A DNA stretch of 64,000 nucleotides from Lampropedia aestuarii (lineage in GTDB: Bacteria > Pseudomonadota > Gammaproteobacteria > Burkholderiales > Burkholderiaceae_C): contig NZ_SSWX01000008.1 of the NCBI RefSeq assembly GCF_004803635.1, forward strand, positions 119,744 through 183,743. Reading direction: 5' to 3'. The notes under the pieces are model-generated. The model made no database searches and was not told where the DNA came from. It saw only the letters and a list, made by a program, of their open reading frames with translations. Numbering within the stretch: position 1 is the first letter of the stretch; every line of letters begins with the position of its first letter. A program made the position numbers and the translations under genes. Positions 1 to 10,456 of the stretch are shown piece after piece.

Positions 1-228
1 GTATGGATGTATGCCCGCAAGGAGCATGCACAGGGCCGTGTAGCTGCCGTTTTCCTGATGGGCTATGGCGCATTGCGCTTTATTGCCGAGTTCTTCCGCG
101 AGCCCGACGACTTCCTCGGCCTGCTGTCGCTTGGCATGAGCATGGGCCAGTGGCTGTGTATTCCGATGATTGCCGCCGGGGCGATTATTTGGGTCTGGGC
201 AGGTAAACGTACGGCTGCGGCGCACTGA
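1..228 (+). CDS. lgt: Prolipoprotein diacylglyceryl transferase, C-terminal part (5' truncated by window edge)
   Basis: The reading frame is open from base 1 and stops at 226-228, leaving about 75 residues of a C-terminus. The stretch containing [11 protein letters not shown] followed by [11 protein letters not shown] is the hallmark end of Lgt, the inner-membrane enzyme that transfers diacylglycerol from phosphatidylglycerol to the lipobox cysteine of prolipoproteins. The last segment is hydrophobic, as expected for the final transmembrane helix. The N-terminal catalytic part lies outside the window. Lipoprotein clients encoded nearby include LptE and BamE. No clear terminator follows; an IS3-family remnant begins about 140 bases downstream. 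Confidence 0.9.
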   Translation, partial: VWMYARKEHAQGRVAAVFLMGYGALRFIAEFFREPDDFLGLLSLGMSMGQWLCIPMIAAGAIIWVWAGKRTAAAH

Positions 229-370
229 ACCAGACGCACCGGCCCATAGTACAAAAAAGCCCTCAGCGCGCTTCCTTCTGTTCAAGAAAATATATTGAAC
301 CATCAAAACCTGGGATCAAACACCTAGGCCACGAAAAACATTGGGCTACGAAACCCCTGCAGAGATCTTT

Positions 371-654
371 TTAAAAGGCGTTACCTTGACCGGTTGAATC
401 CAAGGCCGCCTTTTTTAAGATATTCCTCTCTTCGGTGACCCGTTTGAGCTCGGCTTTTAAACGGCGCAACTCCTCGCTTTGGCCGACCTGCGCGTGCCGC
501 TATGCTGCGGGCACTTGCTGCAGCTTGATCCACTTGTAGAGGCTGTGGGTGCTCACGCCAATCGACGTGAAACATCGCCCACGCTGTGGCCATGTTCAAG
601 AATTTGCTTGACTGCTTCAATCCTGAATTCTTCGGGGTAACGTTTTGCGTTCAT
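371..654 (-). pseudogene. IS3-family OrfA transposase remnant (frameshifted)
   Basis: Read on the minus strand from the ATG at 652-654, the start MNAKRYPEEFRIEAVKQIL is typical of an IS3-family OrfA (helix-turn-helix protein). The frame then breaks: GVSTHSLYKWIK appears in one frame and RRLKAELKRVTEERNILKKA, the leucine-zipper end of OrfA, in another, ending at a TAA at 371-373. At least two frameshifts make it non-functional, and no OrfB (DDE integrase) follows. It is an IS scar between lgt and the large helicase gene. Confidence 0.75.
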
Positions 655-743
655 ATGGGCTCCTATTAAAACTGAAATAGGAGGCTGAGAACTATCTATA
701 AAACCCTGGTCGATTCAAGGTGCGCCGCACAAGCCACTCGACT

Positions 744-3700
744 CTAACTCACCTCTTCAGCTGTTCGCGCGACAAAGCGCAAAAACAGGTCGGTTGAGAA
801 CCTTTGATCAAAATTCTCAACTGAAGAAGCTATGCTTTTTTGAATCAGCTCTTTCAACTGCTCGTGCGCCCGATTGCTGAAATCGAAAGAGATTCTTTCA
901 GGGTGCTGCACATCCAATCGCCAGTAGGCAAAGCCTTGATCGAGCCGCAGCGTCAGCTCGCTTCCGTCACTGAAGGCGAGTTCAAGCTTTCTGTAATGCG
1001 GAATATCGCGATTGGTGCTGTGCGTGGTGAAAACGAGTTTGTTTTCTCCAACCAAGGTATCGAGCCATTGCTGGCAGACCGCTCGGTAATCGTGGGGATC
1101 TGCCCAATCGTGGCGAATCGTGGTGCCTTGAAACTTCTCCGCTTTAAACAAGGTTTCCACTTCCACTGTGGCATCGCTGCTCAATCTTTCGCGCAAGGCG
1201 CCGAGCGCCATGCCCAAAATCGCAATCACACTGGGGTTTTGCATATAGCGATCGCTGTAATGAATGGTCGTGATCTGTCCTTGCGTGAGGGCTGTTTTGA
1301 TCTGCGGATCCAATGTGGCTATTTTGGCCCAGAGTCTATGACCGAAATCCTCGAGTTTGCCGTTGAACTCTTGCTTGATGGACAGAGCCGCATTGATATC
1401 TGCAGCATTGATCTTTTGCTCAGTTAGCGCAATTTCAGCCACCTTCCACTTCAATGCGGGCTCAGTCGCGGACTGCACGACCAAACTCCCCTCTTGATGC
1501 CAGTACTTTCCTGGTGTGAAGTGCGCGCTCTTGCCTGTGGCCAAGCTGAAAAGGCCTAGCGGCATCTGCACTTGCACTGTAGCACCACTTACGCTGCCGC
1601 CATCAGGGATACCAAAACGAACCCCCAAAGCAGCCAAGTGCCTTAGATCCACCAGTAATTCTGGCGATGCCATGGCTGCCTGGGGGATAAGCAAGACGAC
1701 GTCCACTTTGTCAATAACTACGAGGTGCTCAACGGCCTTCTTAAATTGCGGTGCTAACAAGTCCCAGTCACTGAGACTCTCACTGGTTTTCAGAACCACG
1801 CTGCTTGCCCCTGCGTGAACTAGACTTCGAAGCGCTGTCTCCAAGCTACCGGGCACAAACTTGCCATCCACAAATCCCAGCTTTTCGTCTTCACTTAGCC
1901 CGACATGGCTGGTGAAGTCATCGCCAAGCCAAGTTTTGGCCAGACTGCGGTTTATACGCGGGTGATCCCGGCGCGTGAGGCTGTCATGCAAGCATTCGCT
2001 GCAACCTTTGGTGCAATGTTTGCAAGAAAGGATGTCATCTACACGAACCAGTAAACGCTCGATGTATTGCGGCGCGTTGGTGGCAAACCCAGCTCCGCCA
2101 CTGATGACATCAAAAATCTGAATCAGCAAATACGCCTGCCCCCCAGCGGCCTTGCTTGGGCGGATCGCATAAGCCAACTCAGAGCGCGAGATACCTAAAG
2201 TCTCTGCCAGTGCGGCGCGCAAGGCGACTGCCAACGTCAGCGCAATACTGCGGCTGTCCTCGTTTTGGTCGAGTAAATACTCGCCAGTTGAAGGATGACG
2301 CAATGCCAACTCAAACACATCTGTTGGCGTGACCACGCCCAAATGAACGCCAGACACAAGGCTGCTGCTGCCGGGACAGGTTCTGTCTTTATCGTTTTTC
2401 TTTTCCCCTTTGCTGGGCCGCAAAGTGTTGTGCGCCGATTGTGGATTGAGCTCTGGTGGAAACTCGCCATTGGCATGCATCGACTCAGCACGTCCGCAAT
2501 GCAAGCACAGTGCATAGCCCTGTCCCCACAGGCCTGATGAATGCTGAAAAATTTGTCCGTCCGCGCTTGCAGCCATGCTGCCGATCGCCGGGTTGGGAAG
2601 CGGAGTTTGAGCCCCGTTCTGGAACACCCATGGTTCCTGAACCGGCATGTAGCTGTGCTGTTCAATGTTGTTACGTGGCTCCTCATAGGCATCGGTAACG
2701 AAGCCAGTGGGCTGCAACACTTTGCGCGTGTTCTTCAGATTAATTTTAGCGCCGCAGGCTGGGTTCTTGCATGTCAAGGCCGCGGTGCTAAAAGCCCCTT
2801 CTGCATAACCCACATGCCCGCAGTGGTGACAGCGCCACGCCACATCCAATCGCTGCGCCTCTTTGCCATTGCTGTGCAGGTTGTGCCATTGCAGAGAAAC
2901 GCCGCGAGAGCGGAACACGCGGCCATCGAGCACGATGTCTGCACCGGGCGCATATTCACGGATAGCCACGCCCAAATTGCGAGAGGGCAAACCTTTGTAG
3001 CGCGCGGCATTGTCTTCACGCTCGTTCTTCAAATTGTCGTTTTTGGCGTTAATGTAATCACCGATGCTGAAGTTATCAAACGTCACCACATCGGTGGGAA
3101 AGCCATAGCCCGGCAAGAATGCGCGTGCAGCCAAATCGCGCAGCAAGTACTCATTGCAGTGGCGTTTGAGTTCAAGCTGCAGGCGTTTGCCATAGGAGGA
3201 ATCCGCTCTTTGCGAAGCCTGCTCAGCGCGTAAATAGGTATAGGTAGCCAACCAGCGCTCCTGCTGCTGTGCGAGATGGCTCAGTGTCGCTGCGCGCAAC
3301 GTAGCCGCCGGCACAGCAGACAACGCGGTTGCGACCGTCATGGCCACGATCGAATCGTCCAGCGGCAGGCTGGGCAGACTCAAGCGATCTCTAAAACGCT
3401 GCGCGTGCGATGGCCCAGTGTCTTGGCTGAAGAACCACTCGGTGGTTAAGCTGGTACGCGTGGTTTGCGTCTCACCCACCACATTGCACAGATAGTCGGC
3501 GAGTACAAAGGCATTGATGTGCCGTTGGATCAAGCGCTCTGAGTTCAGCGCAACAGCAGGCGCTGGAATCTGCGTGATGAACGGCCAACTGGGGTTGGCA
3601 AACACCTGTTGATCGTGCGGGTTGTTCTTGCACAAGGTGTAGGCCAGTGCTCGCGACTCTCGGCTGCGGCCGGCACGGCCGGCACGCTGCAAGTAGTTGG

Positions 3701-6700
3701 CCGGGTGCGGCGGCACATTATTCATCACCACCGCGGAGATGCCACCGATGTCAACGCCCATCTCCATCGTTGTAGAACAATTCAAAACATTGATTTTGCC
3801 CTTCTCAAAGTCGGCTTCGTAGGCTTTGAGCCGCTCTGAGGACTGCTGCGCAGAGTGTTCAGCCGTGCGGTAGTAGTAGCCGCCTTCGAGCGTACGGTCG
3901 CTCACATCAGTCCACAAATTTTGCTCGCGCAACACTTGGATGCGGGCGTCTTGTGCGATCTGGCCGCGAATGTGTTCGACTCCGGGGGTGTAGTCCAACT
4001 GCGAGCGATCAAACTCCCACATCCTTGGTAGATCAACCGATGTGGTCTGCCACTGCTTGATGTCCTGCACATCCAGTGCCTCGAAATCAATGTGCGCAGG
4101 CAGATAAGGGCTGAGCCCTTTGAAGCTGGTATCGAGCAGCTTGTTGGTGATAGGGCAAATGTAGGCACGCTCGATCAGCGAAAAAGTCAATCTTTCGCGG
4201 CGCAGCGAAAACAGGTTGCCATCGGCTTTGAGTGGCATGCCCGGCGCGCTTAACTGGTTCCACGCAGCAGTCAGCCAGAGGTTGATGGTGTCTTGATCGC
4301 TGGGCTTTTTGGGGTCGAGCTTGGCGCCCAATGCCAAGAGTTTGATTAAGCGTTGCGAGTGCACGTTTTTGCGCAGCAGGGGCCAGCGGCGGATGCGGTT
4401 CTCATCCTCCTCCACCGAGCTGGGGTTGCGCAAAGTCTTAGGCGCAAACCTCGTGCCAATCCAGTTGCGCCAATCGTCACTGACCTGCACAAAGCTGTTT
4501 TCACGCACAAAGAAGTCGAGTGTGACTTTGAGAAAGTCACGCCAGTCTTGTAGGCTTAAATTGTGCTTTGTCCAGAGATCTGGCAGGCTGCTGTGCGTAT
4601 CCACACCGGCGTAGCCCAGCTTGACCATGCCCAGCGTCTCTAAGCTGTTCAAGTACTTAGGCCGCCGCATGAACTCACGAAATAGCAGCATTTCTGCCAC
4701 CGCATATATTCCATTGTCTCCCGAGAAAAGCTGCTTATTGAGGTAGGCGTGACTAAGGTGGATACCACCGCGAATGTCCGTGCGGGTGCACAGCTCTTTG
4801 ATCATCTCTGGCCACGGCAGCGCCTGCAAAGGCAAATCGCGCGCACCACCTGATTGCGCCGCTTCTACAAGCGCCTGCACCTCGGCTAAACGGGACTTGG
4901 CCTCAGCAAAGCCGGGATCTTGGGGAAAGTCTTTGTAATCGGCGAAATCTTCTTGCGCACGTTTGAGTTTTTTAGCCAACAGCGCAGGATCTGTGTTGTG
5001 TGCCCGCATCCGGATCTCTCCCAAGGCGTCTTGATGCCTGCCTTTGAGGATTTCCACCACTAAGCCGCGCAAGATGCTGCGCTCGGCCTCTTGCTGCATG
5101 CGCACCGACATGCGCGCTGTGCCCTGGCGGCTATCGGTGAAGGTAATCAGGCGCCGCCCACGCCCAGGCAGCGAGTTAGGGCCTAAACCGCTGTCGTTGG
5201 ATTTGGCATCAAAGTCAGGGCAATACTCCAGCACAGTAGGCACGGCGTTGGCCACGTAAAAAGGCCCGCCGAGCATCGCGCGGCGAAATGCGAACTGCGC
5301 CTGCTCTTTGCTGCCAGCCTTACAACGGGGATTGGCGCAAAGTTGCTGCGAGCTGTTTTGAACCAAGTCGACACCACTTTGGTCTCCAGCGACAAATGCA
5401 CCGCTGGTTTTGTCAAAGTGCGCAGCCAAATAACCCTTGCTCCCATGCGCCGCGCTGGCCAAAGTTATCGCATTGGTACTAGGCTGCTGCTGGACTGTGG
5501 TTTTCTCTGGTTCATCTAACTCATCTGGATCACCAGCATCATCCAATGCAAACTCATCCGCGGCCTCACCAAGCCACTGGGTGAGCTTGCCGTTGACGTC
5601 ACTGGCCAGCAAATGCGGCTCACCGCACTCTTTGCAAAACGCCAGCTCAAACACTGGGCTACCACAACTGCATTTTTCACGGTGGGCCACATACACTCGG
5701 CCAAAGGGCCAGTCAGGCTCCAAAGTCGTTTTCGCTTTGGCACCGCAGGCTTTGTCAAAGCAAGCCCACAGGCCATGGGTGGTGCGCTGAAAAATGTGTC
5801 CGCGCAGCATCAAAAATGCCGGCTCGCGCGCGGCGGCACGCGTGCCTGTGCACACATCCAGCCAACGCAGAATGTGAGCCTGACTCAAACCCTCGCCCGT
5901 ACGCTCTTGCAAGCGATCCACCAACTCAGTGGCCATCAAAGGCTTGCCAGCAGACACCAAAATATCGCGTAACGCCCGTGCAATCGGTGAATGGATCAGG
6001 GCGTTAAACCGAGCTGGGTGGATACTGGGGTCTGACTCGGGCGTATCATTTGCCAACGCTTCAATGGCATCAAGGCTCTGTTCTTGATTAGCGCTTGGTG
6101 GCAAACCGGGCACCACGCGGCTACCGCCGAGCACATCAATTTGTGTAACTGGCACCCCCGAAATATCTGAGAGAAAGCGTTTGAGCTGGCTCTCACTGTC
6201 TTCGCCTGCGATTGTGGCCGACGTGGCGATGAACCGCACATCTTTTGGCGACACGCCAAAAGCAGTCATCACTCGGCGCAGCTGCATAGCCAGCTCGGCT
6301 GCTTGCGAGCCCACATAGCTGTGCGCCTCATCCAACACGATCCAGCGCAATGTCTTGTTCGTGCGCGACGTCTCAAGAATCGGTGCATCGGCCTGGCGCA
6401 CCAGCATGTATTCGAGCATCGTGCCGTTGGTGATCAAGATCGGCGCAGGAGATTGCCGCATGCGCTCGCGCGAGAGTACTTCATTGGGTGTTTTGAGTTG
6501 CTCGGTAATCTTTGTGGCATGCAGTTCTTCCGTCATACCGTTGTATAAGCAGAAGCGGATGCCCTCGCCGAAATCAGCGGTCCACGCGTTGAGGCGATTG
6601 CGCTGTGAGTTGATCAGCGCGTTGAGCGGATAGAGAAACAGCGCCCGAACGCCCACAAGTGCCTCTTTTTTCGCATCCCGATACTCGCGGTACAAATCTT

Positions 6701-7115
6701 CCAAGATCGGCACCATGAAGCACTCGGTCTTGCCGGAACCCGTGCCTGAAGTCACGATAACAGAGTGCTTTTTCTCCAACACTGTCCGCCAAGCCGCTTG
6801 CTGATGCGTGAAGGGCTTGAAGTGGGGCTGAAAACGCAGGCGCTCCTCTTTTGACGCATTAAGTGCGCGCATTACCTCTGCACTGATCAAACCTTGTTCC
6901 ACCAGCTCGGCCAAGGTTTCTTTCGATTCCGCCCAGCCAAAGGTCTGCTCAAACAGCGGCGGTGCCAGAAAAGAGCCAGTTTGCCCGCACTCTGCACGCA
7001 TCTGTTCGCCCAAGTCGCGGCGCAAACCAGGGCGATTGATGCCCAAAATGCTCAAGGTGGATTCAGTCGTGCGGTTGAGCGATTGCTCTACCAACGATGA
7101 GAAAAAACCAGTCAT
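744..7115 (-). CDS. druE: DruE-like giant DEAH-box helicase with DUF1998-type C-terminus (candidate type III Druantia)
   Basis: This 2123-aa protein is a superfamily 2 helicase. Visible motifs are the Walker A loop TSGTGSGKTE (about residue 120), LDEAH (about 262), FIATSATIAG, and, after a long insertion, TTMEMGVDIGG with YLQRAGRAGR (about 1143). Paired cysteines form zinc-ribbon-like clusters after about residue 455 (CSCG, CKEC) and near 1400 (CRHCGH, CKNPACG). The cluster CKHCTKGCSEC (about 1694-1704) marks a DUF1998-like module. About 400 unassigned residues follow. The size, DUF1998 end and a ~1100-aa partner encoded immediately upstream match type III Druantia (DruH plus DruE), a phage-defence family. 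The start overlaps the end of the partner gene by 4 bases, implying translational coupling. A DISARM-type or other DUF1998 helicase is the alternative, but neither a methylase nor a PLD partner gene is present. Confidence 0.8.
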   Translation of the reverse strand: MTGFFSSLVEQSLNRTTESTLSILGINRPGLRRDLGEQMRAECGQTGSFLAPPLFEQTFGWAESKETLAELVEQGLISAEVMRALNASKEERLRFQPHFKPFTHQQAAWRTVLEKKHSVIVTSGTGSGKTECFMVPILEDLYREYRDAKKEALVGVRALFLYPLNALINSQRNRLNAWTADFGEGIRFCLYNGMTEELHATKITEQLKTPNEVLSRERMRQSPAPILITNGTMLEYMLVRQADAPILETSRTNKTLRWIVLDEAHSYVGSQAAELAMQLRRVMTAFGVSPKDVRFIATSATIAGEDSESQLKRFLSDISGVPVTQIDVLGGSRVVPGLPPSANQEQSLDAIEALANDTPESDPSIHPARFNALIHSPIARALRDILVSAGKPLMATELVDRLQERTGEGLSQAHILRWLDVCTGTRAAAREPAFLMLRGHIFQRTTHGLWACFDKACGAKAKTTLEPDWPFGRVYVAHREKCSCGSPVFELAFCKECGEPHLLASDVNGKLTQWLGEAADEFALDDAGDPDELDEPEKTTVQQQPSTNAITLASAAHGSKGYLAAHFDKTSGAFVAGDQSGVDLVQNSSQQLCANPRCKAGSKEQAQFAFRRAMLGGPFYVANAVPTVLEYCPDFDAKSNDSGLGPNSLPGRGRRLITFTDSRQGTARMSVRMQQEAERSILRGLVVEILKGRHQDALGEIRMRAHNTDPALLAKKLKRAQEDFADYKDFPQDPGFAEAKSRLAEVQALVEAAQSGGARDLPLQALPWPEMIKELCTRTDIRGGIHLSHAYLNKQLFSGDNGIYAVAEMLLFREFMRRPKYLNSLETLGMVKLGYAGVDTHSSLPDLWTKHNLSLQDWRDFLKVTLDFFVRENSFVQVSDDWRNWIGTRFAPKTLRNPSSVEEDENRIRRWPLLRKNVHSQRLIKLLALGAKLDPKKPSDQDTINLWLTAAWNQLSAPGMPLKADGNLFSLRRERLTFSLIERAYICPITNKLLDTSFKGLSPYLPAHIDFEALDVQDIKQWQTTSVDLPRMWEFDRSQLDYTPGVEHIRGQIAQDARIQVLREQNLWTDVSDRTLEGGYYYRTAEHSAQQSSERLKAYEADFEKGKINVLNCSTTMEMGVDIGGISAVVMNNVPPHPANYLQRAGRAGRSRESRALAYTLCKNNPHDQQVFANPSWPFITQIPAPAVALNSERLIQRHINAFVLADYLCNVVGETQTTRTSLTTEWFFSQDTGPSHAQRFRDRLSLPSLPLDDSIVAMTVATALSAVPAATLRAATLSHLAQQQERWLATYTYLRAEQASQRADSSYGKRLQLELKRHCNEYLLRDLAARAFLPGYGFPTDVVTFDNFSIGDYINAKNDNLKNEREDNAARYKGLPSRNLGVAIREYAPGADIVLDGRVFRSRGVSLQWHNLHSNGKEAQRLDVAWRCHHCGHVGYAEGAFSTAALTCKNPACGAKINLKNTRKVLQPTGFVTDAYEEPRNNIEQHSYMPVQEPWVFQNGAQTPLPNPAIGSMAASADGQIFQHSSGLWGQGYALCLHCGRAESMHANGEFPPELNPQSAHNTLRPSKGEKKNDKDRTCPGSSSLVSGVHLGVVTPTDVFELALRHPSTGEYLLDQNEDSRSIALTLAVALRAALAETLGISRSELAYAIRPSKAAGGQAYLLIQIFDVISGGAGFATNAPQYIERLLVRVDDILSCKHCTKGCSECLHDSLTRRDHPRINRSLAKTWLGDDFTSHVGLSEDEKLGFVDGKFVPGSLETALRSLVHAGASSVVLKTSESLSDWDLLAPQFKKAVEHLVVIDKVDVVLLIPQAAMASPELLVDLRHLAALGVRFGIPDGGSVSGATVQVQMPLGLFSLATGKSAHFTPGKYWHQEGSLVVQSATEPALKWKVAEIALTEQKINAADINAALSIKQEFNGKLEDFGHRLWAKIATLDPQIKTALTQGQITTIHYSDRYMQNPSVIAILGMALGALRERLSSDATVEVETLFKAEKFQGTTIRHDWADPHDYRAVCQQWLDTLVGENKLVFTTHSTNRDIPHYRKLELAFSDGSELTLRLDQGFAYWRLDVQHPERISFDFSNRAHEQLKELIQKSIASSVENFDQRFSTDLFLRFVARTAEEVS

Positions 7116-10100
7116 GCAGCAGCCTCTTCCAATGCTTGTTCTTGTTCACTCAAAAATCGGCTCAAGCTGTATTCGTACATTGCGTTGAACCACTTGGTAT
7201 CAAAGTCACGGATCTTGCGCAAAAAGAAAATCGTGTCGCCCGTATGGGAGAAGATATCGCCAAACTTTACCCGTCCCGCCGCCACCGCTGCCGAGAAAAT
7301 GGGCAAATACATCACCGCATGGCGAAAACCAGATTGCTCACGGATGAGCAGCAGCGGCGTTGGCAACTGGCTATGCCAGCGTTCAAGATCAGGCCCAGCG
7401 TGTTCAGGCCAGCGGTCTTCAGCGTGATCGCGAATCAACTCTTGATACCAATCGTTGTGCGCAAAGGAGCACACCGCAGCGGGCAAACGGGTCTCTGCGC
7501 CCATGCTCTTGCCCGCAACAAAGGCTTGTGCATTGGCGCCAAACGCAGGAAAGCTCAGCGCAAGGCGGCTGAGCATTTGTTCCAGTTTGGATTGCGCGAC
7601 CCCCGCTTCCACCTCCAAAGCCAACTGATATGCCAAGTACTGCTTAGCGGCATCCTTGAGCGCACTGATGAGCATCAACTCTTTGAAAACGCTAAATTCC
7701 TTCTCCAGCCGTGCTATCAAATTGGGCCTCATGCGGAATTTGAAAAAGGCGACTGCCAGTGCTTGCGGGTGGCGCACCAAGGCCTTCCACGCCTCAAAAA
7801 TGGGCATTGGCAAGTACGAGAAGTTGCTATCAAGTTGCTGAAAAAAATCCCAGCCGCTGTGCTGCAAATTGCTGGCCATACTGTCGAGCACGGGCACGAA
7901 CGGACAGCTTTTTTGGCCTGGATAAAAAGTCGTGCTGGCTTGCTCCAGTGTGGTGATCAGCTCAAGCGATTCGGATTCAGCTTCCTGCGGCTTTTGCCAA
8001 TTGCCCAGCACCAAGCAGGGCCGAAAGCTCATGGCGGAGTCTTTTTGCGGCACCACCAACCAAGGGCCGTCCTTCGCTACCTCACTCAGAACTTCATACT
8101 CGCCTGTGATGACTCCCTCCGACAATAAAGGCTTCAAGGCCCGAGCAGGCAAGCTGGGGTTATGCAGCAACATCAGCGCCGGTTCTGGATAGGCTCCTTC
8201 GCGCAACGCAGAGCTCTCAAGCACCACACGTTCGCGATTCTGCTCGTATTTCATCACGGCGGAATGGCGGCGGATCAGGTACTGCACGCTGCGGCCATTG
8301 CCTTTGACGTTGAGCTGCACCTCCTGGTCAATGCCTGTTTGCAGTGACAGCAAATCCTCAATGTGATCGCGCAAGCTGAATACACTCACCTCAACCGGCT
8401 GGTTAAGCACCTTATGGCTCCACGCATAGTGGGCATTGCGCGCCGCATAGCCACTGAGTCGAAACTCAATATCAAACTGCTTTGGCACACTGGGGTGGCC
8501 AAACAAAAACAAACGGGTGCCCAGCAGCTGATCCAAGGAGAGGGTTTTCTCAACCGGATCGCCTTCTGCATCAAACAACATACAACCTAAAGCCGGGAAC
8601 GGCAGCTCTAGATGAATAGGGTCTCCGAGCAAACTAGGTTCAAGCTGTAGCAGAAACGTTGGCGGCGGCACACCTTCGCAACTCAAATGCCACTTGGTCC
8701 AGCCTGACGCAGGCGGCGTTGCTTTGCGCGCATCAAGTCTTGCGCTGACAATCCTTGTCCCGCAAGCGCGTTGCGTGTGAATAGCGACAGTAGCTTGTCC
8801 AGCAGTCTCGCCTGCGGTGAACTCAATACGTAAATCGGTTGGCAAAATCCCTACCTTACGGCGCATCAAAGCATGGCCATCTCGGTCACGCACCACGGCA
8901 TACTGGCTACCAAGCAACTCTTGTGGGTGCGCATCCTCAATGGCGACGCCACCAATGAACAACTTCGCTCCCGCTCGTTGCAACGCATCCGGCACACGAG
9001 GCAAGCCCAAGAACGTCAAACTGGGATTGCTATGCCAATCAACCACCTGCCCCTCTAATTCGATCGCCGCAGCTTGGAGCTGCTGCTGCCCAACCGCAAT
9101 ACGATAGCACTCATCCGAGCGAACCAGCGCCTGCCCCACACCTGACAACATCACGCTTTGCAAGCCCAAGCACAGTGGGCCCTGTCGAACTTCGGCAACA
9201 AGCTCACCTTCGATGGAGACCTGTGCTGGAGAGCAATCCGCCGGTAGCACCAGCATCACTTCTTGGCTTGCTGTACTAAATGATGCCTGCCCACACAACT
9301 GCCAGCGCCCACCGTCTCGTGCCAAGCTCATCGGCTGCTCCTCTACCAGCACAGGCGCATTGGCAATCGGCAGTCGAGCAATCACCGATCCCCCCACGCT
9401 CGCGGCCAAATACAGCCGCGCTTTGGGTCGCCTGCGCAGCACTTCACACTTGGTTTGCCGCAGCTTCACCTCTGCCACCAAACCATTAACGAACGCATAG
9501 CCTGGGCCCAAGTTGGCCAAGACCTCATCTCCCTCAACAATCGTCAGATCAAAGCGCATTGCAATGGGCGGCGTTTGCAGTATGAAGCGTACCTTCTCTG
9601 GCATCGATATCAAGGCCAACAAACGTTCGGGCCTGTGCTCGGACCAGAAGTGCGTGCAGTCCAAACGCATGACCGCATCCCGAGCACCCTGGTGTTTAAG
9701 CTCAATCGTTGCTGTTTTAAGCAAACCATTGAGCAAATCCTTGCCGGTTTGGTGATCCAGTGGCAGAGGAAACTGCTCACGCCAACGCGGCTGACTGTCT
9801 GTGAGCATTTGCACTGGGTCGCTCACGGCATCCAAGCCATAATCGCGCACCAAAGCAACCAGCTCATTCGTCATCTCAGCAAACATCTGCAAAGAAACGG
9901 GGCGGCTGAATGCTTGCGGCAAATTCAGCCGCTCGACTTCACCTTGCACCTGCTCGACCATACTGGCGCCGAGCTGCTGCGCTCGCTCATGGTTTTGCAC
10001 CAACCGTTTAAGCAGCAATTGAAACGGGCTACCCGGTTCGCGCAACAATTGAAAAGGCAAGCCCCCTTCACCAAAGAGCGAGCCCAAAAAATCGCGCCGA

Positions 10101-10456
10101 TCTGAGTCAAATCGGTGTACCGGGCGAGACCAATACTTCTGCAATCCGCTGGTGATCAAACGCTCGCGTGCCTGCGGGTCGGCATAAAAATTCACCCCAA
10201 AAAATACCGGATCCCAAGACCAGCCATCCGAGCGCTGATACTCCCGCCGATACCACTCCGCCGCAAACAAAGCCAAAGCTCCACACACCGGCGTACTACC
10301 CAAAGCGATATCAAGCGGCCCCGATCGTTTGAGCACATCACGTAACGCGTGATATTCCTCTTCTGTGCAGTGATACTTGTAAAGAGCACGCTGATCTGGA
10401 TATTGCAAGCCACGCTGATTCAAAAATTTCATCAACCAGTCGGTACATATACGCAT
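7112..10456 (-). CDS. druH: DruH-like protein, partner of the giant helicase (candidate type III Druantia)
   Basis: This 1114-aa protein has no catalytic motif that I can recognise. Its N-terminus (FLNQRGLQYPDQRALYKY, then CTEEEYHALRDVL) resembles from memory the STY4851/ECs_5259 type of large protein, which is the DruH component of type III Druantia. The middle is rich in beta-prone sequence and the C-terminus is helical. There is no signal peptide or membrane helix, so it is probably cytoplasmic. Its stop overlaps the druE start by 4 bases, so the two form an operon with this gene first. The ATG at 10454-10456 lacks a strong ribosome site. The region upstream on the minus strand is AT-rich and probably carries the promoter. 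The biochemical role of this family is not known to me. Confidence 0.72.
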   Translation of the reverse strand: MRICTDWLMKFLNQRGLQYPDQRALYKYHCTEEEYHALRDVLKRSGPLDIALGSTPVCGALALFAAEWYRREYQRSDGWSWDPVFFGVNFYADPQARERLITSGLQKYWSRPVHRFDSDRRDFLGSLFGEGGLPFQLLREPGSPFQLLLKRLVQNHERAQQLGASMVEQVQGEVERLNLPQAFSRPVSLQMFAEMTNELVALVRDYGLDAVSDPVQMLTDSQPRWREQFPLPLDHQTGKDLLNGLLKTATIELKHQGARDAVMRLDCTHFWSEHRPERLLALISMPEKVRFILQTPPIAMRFDLTIVEGDEVLANLGPGYAFVNGLVAEVKLRQTKCEVLRRRPKARLYLAASVGGSVIARLPIANAPVLVEEQPMSLARDGGRWQLCGQASFSTASQEVMLVLPADCSPAQVSIEGELVAEVRQGPLCLGLQSVMLSGVGQALVRSDECYRIAVGQQQLQAAAIELEGQVVDWHSNPSLTFLGLPRVPDALQRAGAKLFIGGVAIEDAHPQELLGSQYAVVRDRDGHALMRRKVGILPTDLRIEFTAGETAGQATVAIHTQRACGTRIVSARLDARKATPPASGWTKWHLSCEGVPPPTFLLQLEPSLLGDPIHLELPFPALGCMLFDAEGDPVEKTLSLDQLLGTRLFLFGHPSVPKQFDIEFRLSGYAARNAHYAWSHKVLNQPVEVSVFSLRDHIEDLLSLQTGIDQEVQLNVKGNGRSVQYLIRRHSAVMKYEQNRERVVLESSALREGAYPEPALMLLHNPSLPARALKPLLSEGVITGEYEVLSEVAKDGPWLVVPQKDSAMSFRPCLVLGNWQKPQEAESESLELITTLEQASTTFYPGQKSCPFVPVLDSMASNLQHSGWDFFQQLDSNFSYLPMPIFEAWKALVRHPQALAVAFFKFRMRPNLIARLEKEFSVFKELMLISALKDAAKQYLAYQLALEVEAGVAQSKLEQMLSRLALSFPAFGANAQAFVAGKSMGAETRLPAAVCSFAHNDWYQELIRDHAEDRWPEHAGPDLERWHSQLPTPLLLIREQSGFRHAVMYLPIFSAAVAAGRVKFGDIFSHTGDTIFFLRKIRDFDTKWFNAMYEYSLSRFLSEQEQALEEAAA

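Noticed and set aside
744..10456. DISARM instead of Druantia
   Set aside because: No methyltransferase gene and no PLD gene; the helicase and DUF1998 module are in one 2123-aa protein.
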